A stretch of DNA of 64,000 bases, from contig NW_020289983.1 of the NCBI RefSeq assembly GCF_003144245.1, positions 434,001 to 498,000 of the forward strand, in the 5' to 3' direction. Numbering within the stretch: position 1 is the stretch's first letter; every line of letters begins with the position of its first letter. The position numbers and the translations under genes were made by a program. Positions 51,871 through 60,451 of this stretch are shown in pieces. The stretch is from Jaminaea rosea. Taxonomy: Eukaryota; Basidiomycota; Exobasidiomycetes; Microstromatales. The notes beneath the pieces were generated by a model, which saw nothing but the letters and a program-made list of their open reading frames with translations, had not been told where the DNA came from and made no database searches.

Positions 51871-54461
51871 CTACTTCTTTTTCGTTTTCTTCGTTGCCTT
51901 CCCACTGCCCTTGCTTGCCTTGGCACCTCGTTTCCCCTTGCTCTTCACAGCGGTCGTCTCTTCTTCTTCTTGCTCCTGCTCCTCTTGCGCTTCATCTTTC
52001 ACGACGAGCTCGCCTTGCTCCTGCTTCTCGCCTCCGCCCTCGCCCTCGCCCTCGCCCTCGCCCTCGCCCTCGCCCTCGCCCTTCTCCTCAAGCAAAGCCA
52101 TTTTCGCCCTCGCTTCGATCGCCGCAATGGCTTCTTCATCCCCGCAAGCTGCCCGCAGCTCCTCGCGCATCTCAATTTGCAGCGGCGTGAGCGCATCGCG
52201 TATTCGATTTCTTGTCCAGGTCAGGTCAGAGCGGCGATAGTCGGCGTCAAGGAATCTGCCCCTCAGATTCTCTATAAGCGACCAGCGGTGACAGCATTCA
52301 TCGGCCGCAATGACGGCGTGATCCATGTCGCGCGGAGTCTCCAGCCTGATGTGCCTCTTCTGGATCTTGGGCCAAGCATCGTAGATGATTTGCATTCGTG
52401 GGATCTCGCTAAGAACAGGGACAGAAGCGGGTGCAAGGTCAGCTTCTCTGGAGGAGAGCTACTCCACCCAACCCTGCCGGGCTTCCTCACCTCTCCAGCA
52501 CAACGTCCATTGTGTCGAGAGCTTCGCTTGCCGAGACAACAACGAGCTTGCCGTCCTTGTGTTTGCCTGGGCGCAAGATGCGTAGCAGAAGGTGGCGTAC
52601 CGTTGCTGGCATAGCGCTGACGAGCAGAGAGCGGCAGTACTGTGGGCATCGGCCTTCAAAGATGCTCGTTGGTGGTCCAGGCCACGGTGAGCAGCCGCCT
52701 TTGCCCTTGCCCATGCACTGGGAGTGAGAGATGGGAGATGGACAAGAGGGTCAGCAGCCGCACGAGACGACACAGCCTGTTGCTCTCTCGTCTCACACTC
52801 GGGCAGAACGTGAAGAGCTGCGAGGGGCCGGGCCCGCTGACAGTGTGAAAGGAGTCAGTAGGCGCGCGCAGAGCTGACTCGTATGCGTCGGACGAATAGG
52901 TAGTCTCGAGAAGCTCGAGCTGCTTGTCCCGTGACAGCCCTCTAGCGAATAGGCAGTCAAGCGCGTACTCTGCCATCGTGATGAGGTCCTCATGAAATCG
53001 ATTGACGGGCTCGACGCCGGAAGGGGATATTGGTGTCCTCCTCGCACTGGCTGCCTTGGCCTTGATCTTAGCCTTACGCTCTTCGGACTCCTGATCGGCG
53101 AAGCTGGCTTGTGTGACACCATGCAAGAACTGTGCAGAATGTGAGGAGCAACTCAGCTTTGCAGGTTACTGTGCGCCTCAGGATGCTCACTCACCGCCCT
53201 TGGACCGGGCACCCGAGGGTCGTGGTATGCTGATATCTGACTCCACGGAAGGTCACGCACAGTAGTGGAGCCGGCTGGCCAAGCATCCTTGGGCACAGGT
53301 GGCAGCTTCTCTTCCCAATGACTGAGACGTGCGAGCTTTCCAGGACAGCTGGGTGAGTGAGTAGGTTGGAGGTAGAAAGGAAGAATCCAAGGGCCATGGC
53401 CCGTCGGATGACTCGCGTCGTACGCTAGAGAGTGGTGCCAACGTTCGCCCATCTTCTGCCCATCGAGGGAAACGCCATGCTCGCGGAGCACGACGAGGTG
53501 GCTGAAGAGGTCTCGCATCTTCTCCAAGATCCTTCGCAGCTCGTCCGGCCCCTCAAGGCCGGGGCCAAGACGATGAGCAAGAGGGCATGGGGGTGTTCTC
53601 CAGATCACGGCGCCCAGCTGCGTCTGCTTGGAGTAGCAAAAAGCGTCGTGAATCGGGAAGAATGGGCTGTCATCGGCGTAAAGCAAAGTAGGGCAACGCT
53701 CGGCGGCATCAATGAGGAATTGTTGACTGGGGAGGTCGAGAAGCTCTATGGTGAAGGAGCGTCCCTGTTCGTCGCGCAGCACCATCGCCGTCGAGTGCTC
53801 CCTCGTCCTGGAGAGTCCGCTGTGACGAGAAAAGCCAGTTCGGCAGATCGAGTAGTAGAAAATCTCCATTGGGTTGGAGTCGTCGGACTCATATTGTGCG
53901 CCAGACGAGACCTTTGCCTGTGGATAGCTGGTAAAGGGGTGAGCGGCGCTCTTGGGGCGCTTGTCGAGAGACGAGTAGGCTGTGAGCCAGTAGTTGACAT
54001 CGAGTGGCCGAGTCAGAAGGTAGTCGAGCCAGTTTGCTTGGCAGAGCCCTAATCTGCCGAGGATTTCGAGAATATTGGTGGTGCGTATGACCCGAATGAT
54101 CTCTAAAGTCGCATAGCAAGAGCAACGACTTAGTCAGCGTTCCGACTTTTGTCGTAGAGAAAGTCTTCTTCTCGCTCACGCTGGAAATAGCCTCTTGGAG
54201 AGCTGCCGCCCCAATTGTTGTACGAGAGTCGGCTCATGACGTTGTTATCGCCGAGACGAGGTATCGCAGCTGGAGCGAGGAGGTGTAGTGAGGGGGATCA
54301 GCATCGAGGTAGACGGTTGGGTGTATGCAGCTATCAGACTCACCGATGACCTCCTCTCGTCGCTCCTTGATGAGTTGCTCATGGTAGGCGAATATCGTCC
54401 CTCGGATGTGCCGCTGGGCAAACACTACCGGGCCAGCAGTGCCCTTTGGATGCAAGACCAT
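51871..54461 (-). CDS. tandem uncharacterised family, copy 4
   Basis: A 737-residue protein in six exons; introns 54270-54343, 54103-54179, 53130-53194, 52718-52796 and 52409-52490 are GT-AG with matching phases. Family blocks: PVVFAQRHIRGTIFAYHEQ, YLLTRPLDVNYWL, SPFFPIHDAFCYS, DELRRILEKMRDLFSHL, GVSLDGQ, VRDLPWSQISAYHDPRVPGP, FLHGVTQASF, a zinc-ribbon-like FCPSC...CPQYC, SAMPATVRHLLLRILRPGKH, EIPRMQIIYDAWPK and HRWSLIENLRGRFLD. The C-terminus has a Gly-Glu repeat, a long acidic run and a basic end KATKKTKKK. The start MVLHPKGTAG lines up with copies 1 and 2. It has the full intron set and so best represents the ancestral structure. Function unknown. Confidence 0.8.
52035..52082. repeat. CGCCCT hexanucleotide repeat, coding
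   Basis: Eight CGCCCT units, read on the minus strand as alternating Gly and Glu in the C-terminal tail of array copy 4. None of the other copies has it, so it is a recent expansion and likely to vary in length between strains. Confidence 0.92.
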
Positions 54462-55188
54462 GAGCTGCAGAACTCTCTTTGAGGAAAGGCGAGAAAGCGC
54501 AAGAAAGGCGACCGAGGATGTGGTGGAAAGGAGAGAGAAGTTGCGCTCGCCTTTGACGTGGGTCCCCTTCCGTCACGGCCCTACACGACAGGATCCGCTC
54601 GCCATGTCCACTTTACGTCCGCCTGCGCCCTCGCACCTTGCCGCTTCGACTTCACAGCCGCAGCCCTGCCGCCTCTTCTCCATCTCTCACTCTCTCTGTT
54701 TTTCTTACCCGCCATCAACCTAGGGCGGCTTCCCATACAGCGTCCTGAACTCCCCCGATCTTCGCCTTTGACTCTCGCTCAGGATTGATTGCGACATTCG
54801 ACCTGCGTCGAGAGAGGATGAGTGTCAGCGTGGCATCGTGTCAGTGAGCCTCTGCGCGAATGGGCTCACCGAGAGCACGCTATCTTTGCTGCCTCGTCAC
54901 GGGAAAATGAGGCAAAGAAAGTCTTCTACGGAGGGAAAAGAAAGAAGGGGCTGCGCTCACTCCGCTGCTCGCGTCGTACGCAGGCCACTTCGCTCAAGTT
55001 CAACTATCGCTCAAATGTCGCGAGTGGGCCGCCGTTTCCTCGTGCCCGGCTATGCAGCCGAAAATACTGTACATTGCAGGGTGTTGCTTAAGCCTGAGTG
55101 AGTGGGTATCGAGCCGCCAGTGGCGATGTTGACCGGACGATACTGGTAAAAACGCAGCTTCAATGCTTGACCGAGCAGACCGGTATCA
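54462..55188. other. gene-free stretch upstream of array copy 4
   Basis: Copy 4 promoter side and the 3' end of the SFI1 gene. No family-like exon precedes the copy 4 ATG, because a stop lies shortly upstream in frame. I see no other gene. Confidence 0.55.
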
Positions 55189-58100
55189 TTACCTCATCTC
55201 CCTCCTCCTTCTCCTCAACTCCTCCAAGAAGTCCATGCTACCCCTACGTCGTCTCATAGCGCTTCCCTCCCCTCCGCGGTCCCCCTCGTCTTGCCCTGCT
55301 TTCCCCCTCCTCCGAGCAGAACCGGCAGACGTGGGAGTCCCACTCGCCGCAACAGCAGACTTCATCGCTTTCGCCCAAGCCGTAGCGCGTGGCGTGGTGG
55401 TGCCCGCCTCGGAGCGCACGCTCAGTGGTCGAGAACGTCGCGCTGCGCCTAGAGGAGTACGCGTTGCTGCGTCATCGTCTTCCTCGGCAGCGATGGTGGA
55501 GATGGCTGAGGGCGCAGATGGAGGCAGAGAAGATGGGCGGAGGATCTCGCTACGCGCCCGACCCGTGAGAGCACTGCGGTAGAGCCCTGCTCGGTCTTTG
55601 TCGTGGGAAGTGGAAGATGTGCTGGAGAAAGTGGGCAGGGTCGCTGGTGGGTCTGCTTCTTCGCCATCGTCTTCCTGCGGGCGGAAGCGGCGCGCCGATG
55701 ATGAAGAGCTTGAGGATGAGGCCGGCCGTGGAGGTTGACGAAGGCGATGAAGCGAAGACCGCGAGGATGGCGTTGGTGACTGGTTCGCAATGAGACGAGG
55801 CGACTCTGCCATACGGCTTCCGCTCCTCTGCTCCTCCACCACTCCCTCCTCACTCGGGCCCAAGCTCCTCCTGCCTGGCCTCACGACGAAAGGACTCCTC
55901 ACCCCCGTCACGCGCGCAGAGTGTCTCCTCAACCTTTTCCCCACTGCTTGCCCGCCAAATCGCTCCGCAGCTCTCGCTCCCCGTCGCGCCTTTGCCTTCT
56001 CACACCAGAAAGCCATTGCCTTCCGCAACGTACTGCCCTCATAAGCCTCATCAGCACGTCGTCGATCCAGGGCAAGGGGAAGAGCCTCCTTCCACTTGCG
56101 CAGCGCAGCAATCTTGAGTCTCATGCCATGGAAATGAAGCGCAGGAATAGGCTTGGTGCGCTCCACCCACTTGCCCAGTGCCTGGCCCATCACCCTCCGC
56201 TGGCGTAGCTGCAGGACGGCCATCTCGTTCTCCCTCAAGCTTGAGTCGCGCCAAGCATCCTCCCATCGCTCTAATGCGCCACGCAACAGCCCCACTTCGC
56301 GATCGCGCACAGCCTCTTCCCCTCTCTCGCGCACGAGACGATGTTTTCTGTATCGGCGAGCCCACTCATGCAGGACACGACGGGCGGATTCGTGGCGCTT
56401 CACGTCGAGGGAGCTTTGCGCCAGGGAGTTTAGTTCGGCGACCCGTCGGGCTTGGGTGACCCACTTGCGGAGGGCGAGAGAGGCGAGGCGTTCGTCTCGG
56501 ACTTCTGCAACTTGGAGTACAAGGGCACGACGCTCGATCACCGCAGCTGTCCATCGGCTCAGCGCCGCCCGTGTGCGTCCTTCGTCCAGACGTGACTGGA
56601 CTTGTGAGACGCGCAAGCGGTCCAGAGCTTGTTGTGCTGAGCGTTGGCGCCAGGTGGCCAGCACGCGGGCGATGAGGCGGTTGTCGTGTTGCACTTCGAG
56701 CCTCTGTCGCTTGACATTGCGCAGACGGGAGCGGAGAGTGTCGAAGGCGGTGCGCTGCTGGAACCAGTCGCGAGCTGCGAGGGCGCGCTCTGTGTTGAGA
56801 GTGTGGCTTTGGGTTGCTTTGCGCCACTGGGCGAAGAAGGCGAGGCGTGTGCGCTGATGCAAGTGGGACGTGGCGAGACTCGAGTCCTCTTTGTGGGAGC
56901 TGAGGGCGCGAAGCCAGCGAGTGAAGTACGCAGAGACCGTGAACGCGTTGCGTCTGGCTACGAGAGCTTGGCTGCGCTGCGGCAGGACGACGGTAACATC
57001 TTGTAGCCTTGACCGCCAAGCTTGCAAGGCCGCCATCTGTTGCCTGCCTTCTCTGACCCTTGACCAGAGCGAGAGACGGCTGGAAAGCTTCCAGTGTTGA
57101 ACCGCCTGAGCAGCAAGTCCGGCATCTTGGCCCTGTCGGAAGGCAATGGCTTTTGCTTCTCGTTGTCGCACCGAGGATCTTGCCCGCTTCCACTGCCCCA
57201 ACGCCGCCCTCAATGTCGCCCTTGCCTGCTGCCTCTCGGCCTGCGCCATTCTCCTCTTCTTCATCGACGCCTCAGCTACCGCTTGCAGCCAGCTGCCCAG
57301 CGCCCTTCTCTGCACACATAGTCGCTCATAGGCGCGGCTTGTTCCCTCGAGGGACGTGCGCTTCCTCCAAAGCTCCCAAATCTCTCGCAGCCTTTCACCG
57401 TCTCTTTCTGGCGGGTGCGCCTCATTCCACTGTCGCAGCAACCCACCGAGCTGCTCGCTGACCCCTTGTTTGATCCGCCAAAGGTAGAAGGCGCCGCCCA
57501 GCAAGTGTCCATTGCGGAAATTTGCGCTTCGTCGATCGGCGAGAGCTTCTCGCCAGGCACCCCAGGCTTGACGCGTCTCCCGTTGCTCCTTTCCCTCCTT
57601 GACGACTACGTAGCACTCCTTCAAGCCAATCTTGCGCTCCTCCCACCTCTTCTCTCTCCTATCCGCAACGCGGCGGCGCCATGCTCGCCATGGAGTGAGG
57701 AGCAAGCGTACCTCGTCCGCTCGCAGTGCCATCTGACAATGTGCATCGTTCGGGTCGACCGACAGCGATTTCCACTGGTGCCACGCGCGCCCGACCACCA
57801 AATTGTCCCTCGCCATCCCTACACGCTGCATGCGGGCACGACGCTCCTCGGCCTGTCCTGCCCACCAACCCAGACTCACTGCGAGGAGACGACGCTCGAA
57901 ATGTTGCTGCGCCAGACGATTCGAGCGCGACCAAGCGACCTCCTCGCCTTCTTCTGCGCGTCGTTGCGCGGCTGCGCGTAGAGGCTCGCGATTCGAGAGG
58001 ACGGCGCTCATACGTCGTTGTGCGAGGGTTTGCGTCGCCCGATCCTGATCGGAGGATGACGGCGACTCGGCCGATGGTGAGTCGAGGAGCAAGGCGACAC

Positions 58101-58818
58101 TGCCGTTGATGCGAGGACGCGAAGGGGTGCGGGCGTCCAGGGCTAGCTGGCTGGCTTGTTGCGTGAGGACGTCTAGGCGTGCGCGGAGTGCTGAGGCTGC
58201 TTGCTGCGAGGAGTTACGTGGCGTTGAAGGACCTGACGCCCAGGTCTCCTTTTCCTCTTGCTCGTCGCTGCTCTGATCCGCATCGCTCCCCTCGCTCTGA
58301 CTCTCCTCCTGCGTCCACTGTCCAGTGATCGTGGCTGCGTCGCTGCCAGCTGGTCCCACCGTATCTGCGTCGCTTTCCATTGTCGTCTCGCTATCCATTG
58401 CTGCAGTGTTGTCTCCCCCTCTCATATCCATCCCCAAAGAAAGTCGAACCGCGTCCCATCGCTCGCTCCAGTCCCTGCCCTGTACGCGCACGAGGCTCAG
58501 CAGCAGATCCCAGCGATGCGCGTCCCTCTCCTCGTCTTGCGGGCGTAGAGCCTCGTAGGCACGCTTGAGCGAGGCAAAAGAGCCATCACCGAGCGCCAAG
58601 CTTGATATGAGCTCATCGAAGAAGTGAATATCTTCGGCATCGAGTGCAGAAAAGGTCGATGTGATGGAGCGGGCTGACGACGAGCCACCCGAAGTGGTAG
58701 ATAGAGCTGGGCCGTGCGAAGTGGCTAGATGGGCTACTTCCGAAAGGTCTGATTCCGTATCGCTGGTGTGAAAGCTGTCTGATTCAGTGATAACGTCGCG
58801 ATAGCCATTGTAGGCCAT
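55189..58818 (-). CDS. SFI1: Sfi1-like centrin-binding spindle pole body protein
   Basis: A 1209-residue single-exon protein. From about residue 300 to 990 it is a long run of helical repeats spaced roughly 30-40 residues with the Sfi1 pattern of a hydrophobic residue followed by a Trp (for example VGRAWHQWKSLSVD, LLTPWRAWRRRVADR, TRQAWGAWREALADR, ALGQWKRARSS, YFTRWLRALSSH, ALSRWTAAVIER, ALERWEDAWRD). Each repeat binds one centrin (Cdc31), building the half-bridge used for spindle pole body duplication. The C-terminal 200 residues are Ser/Arg-rich with SP and TP sites, the place where Cdk1 regulates yeast Sfi1. Start MAYNGYRD at 58818 is the first ATG. Divergent from OST3 with 237 bases between starts. 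Confidence 0.88.
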   Translation of the reverse strand: MAYNGYRDVITESDSFHTSDTESDLSEVAHLATSHGPALSTTSGGSSSARSITSTFSALDAEDIHFFDELISSLALGDGSFASLKRAYEALRPQDEERDAHRWDLLLSLVRVQGRDWSERWDAVRLSLGMDMRGGDNTAAMDSETTMESDADTVGPAGSDAATITGQWTQEESQSEGSDADQSSDEQEEKETWASGPSTPRNSSQQAASALRARLDVLTQQASQLALDARTPSRPRINGSVALLLDSPSAESPSSSDQDRATQTLAQRRMSAVLSNREPLRAAAQRRAEEGEEVAWSRSNRLAQQHFERRLLAVSLGWWAGQAEERRARMQRVGMARDNLVVGRAWHQWKSLSVDPNDAHCQMALRADEVRLLLTPWRAWRRRVADRREKRWEERKIGLKECYVVVKEGKEQRETRQAWGAWREALADRRSANFRNGHLLGGAFYLWRIKQGVSEQLGGLLRQWNEAHPPERDGERLREIWELWRKRTSLEGTSRAYERLCVQRRALGSWLQAVAEASMKKRRMAQAERQQARATLRAALGQWKRARSSVRQREAKAIAFRQGQDAGLAAQAVQHWKLSSRLSLWSRVREGRQQMAALQAWRSRLQDVTVVLPQRSQALVARRNAFTVSAYFTRWLRALSSHKEDSSLATSHLHQRTRLAFFAQWRKATQSHTLNTERALAARDWFQQRTAFDTLRSRLRNVKRQRLEVQHDNRLIARVLATWRQRSAQQALDRLRVSQVQSRLDEGRTRAALSRWTAAVIERRALVLQVAEVRDERLASLALRKWVTQARRVAELNSLAQSSLDVKRHESARRVLHEWARRYRKHRLVRERGEEAVRDREVGLLRGALERWEDAWRDSSLRENEMAVLQLRQRRVMGQALGKWVERTKPIPALHFHGMRLKIAALRKWKEALPLALDRRRADEAYEGSTLRKAMAFWCEKAKARRGARAAERFGGQAVGKRLRRHSARVTGVRSPFVVRPGRRSLGPSEEGVVEEQRSGSRMAESPRLIANQSPTPSSRSSLHRLRQPPRPASSSSSSSSARRFRPQEDDGEEADPPATLPTFSSTSSTSHDKDRAGLYRSALTGRARSEILRPSSLPPSAPSAISTIAAEEDDDAATRTPLGAARRSRPLSVRSEAGTTTPRATAWAKAMKSAVAASGTPTSAGSARRRGKAGQDEGDRGGEGSAMRRRRGSMDFLEELRRRRREMR

Positions 58819-59055
58819 CGATGGCGGGGGTAGGCCACGAGATGATGGTGAGGTTGAGGACGACGAGATTTACGCGTTGCGTCGACTCGGGACTCGAGTG
58901 TTGGACGCACTCCCGCTCCCGCTGCGAGGTGAGACGCCAAGATTGAACCACGTGGTCGAACGAGCAGCGGCCGCACAAGCCAGCACCGGCGTCGACGTCG
59001 AGGGAGCTGCATTCAATCTTCGCTCCCACTCCATCACCACCTCTGCGCCCATACG

Positions 59056-60219
59056 ATGCTCGCCATGAGATCAACGGCCGCGCTTGCGGCGCTGTTTGCC
59101 ACAACGGCGACGCTCCTCTCATCATTCGTCAGTGCTGAGCCCCCCTCTGCCTTGCTGGCCTCAGCCTCGCGCAACCCTTCTGGCATCGCCCACTTGGATT
59201 CGGCTGCCTTCAACTCCATCGTCAACGAAGCGGCCGCAACGCGCGACTACTCGATGTCCATCCTCCTCACCGCTCTGAATGCTCCGGGCATCGACTGTGT
59301 GCCCTGCAAGGCCTTCCAGCCTCACTACGAAGGAGTAGCCGCTGCGTGGAAGAAGAACGGCAAGGGGTGGAAGGAGGGGAAAGCCGGGCATTACTTTGCG
59401 GAAGTCAACTTTGTAGATGGCAGAGAGGTGTTCCAGCAGGTGCCCACGAGCGGCTGGCATGACCCTACATTAGCATATTGACTGACGTCCTCTCGTCGCT
59501 CCTCCTCACACGCAGCTACAAATCCAACACGCCCCGATGCTCCTCTTCCTCCCCCCACACGGCCCTGCCAACAAGGGCATCTCCTACGACTTCAATGCGC
59601 ACGGCTTCGACGCGCCTGGAGTATCGTCTCACATCTCACAGCTCATCGGAAAGCCCATCGGATACAAGAAGCCCTTCCCATGGCGCACGGCCATCATCTT
59701 CTCCCTCACCGCAATGGTGGCCACCTCGGCTGTGCTGTACGTCGTAGCGAAGGTGCAGGCACAACTGGAGGCATCGAGCGGTGGTCAGAAAAGCCTCAAC
59801 TGGCGCTCGGCCGTAGGATGGGTACTGCAGCTCGTGTGCTTGGCCACGATCACCATCATGTGCGCTGGGTACATGTGGAACAACATCCGTGGCGCACCTT
59901 ACATGAGCATGGGGTCCAATGGCAAGGTCGAATACTTTGCGGGAGGCTTCCAAAATCAATTGGGCGTCGAGACGCAGATTGTTGCATCCATCTGTAAGTT
60001 CGCGCATGAGACTGCGGTAGCAGTGGAAGGATGCGCTGACATCGATGTCTGCTCTTGCGACTGGCAGACGGTATCCTCGCCTTCTCCCTAATTGCCCTCA
60101 CCGTTCTTGTACCAACGCAGCGCGACCCGGTCAAGCAGAGGGCGGGAGTCTACGTATGGAGCGTCATCTTCCTGGGCGGAGTCAGTGTACTCTTTGCCGT
60201 GTTCAGGATCAAGAAGTGA
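59056..60219 (+). CDS. OST3: Ost3/Ost6-type subunit of the oligosaccharyltransferase
   Basis: A 337-residue ER membrane protein in three exons (introns 59440-59515 and 59994-60067, both GT-AG). A signal peptide (residues 1-27, ending SSFVSA) is followed by a lumenal thioredoxin-like domain with an active CVPC at residues 81-84, which holds mixed disulfides with substrates during N-glycosylation. The domain continues across intron 1 with LQIQHAPMLLFLPPHGP. Four membrane segments follow (TAIIFSLTAMVATSAVLYVV; VGWVLQLVCLATITIMCAGY; YGILAFSLIALTVLVPT; GVYVWSVIFLGGVSVLFAVF), and the end RIKK is an ER-retrieval-like dilysine. A second methionine three codons in (MRSTAAL) could also serve. Confidence 0.92.
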
Positions 60220-60451
60220 GTGTTCGAGATTCGCGACAAGAAAGAGCCTCGCACTGATTCAAGTGTCCCTCCCCGCCAGCCCTTCGTACCCGTTGCGACT
60301 TTTCCTCTGAGCGATGAGCGGGGCCCGCCAATACATTGGCCGAATTATTCTGCACCTCCGCCATGCTCCTCAGACTCACGCTGCAATAGAGAAGTCAAAT
60401 TAAGCAAGCCTTTGATTGTCGAACTAGATGCCAGAAAACACGCCTCACCCT

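Noticed and set aside
54822-55101. Two overlapping plus-strand open frames between array copy 4 and SFI1
   Set aside because: No domain, no splice partner and no resemblance to any neighbour; likely chance.
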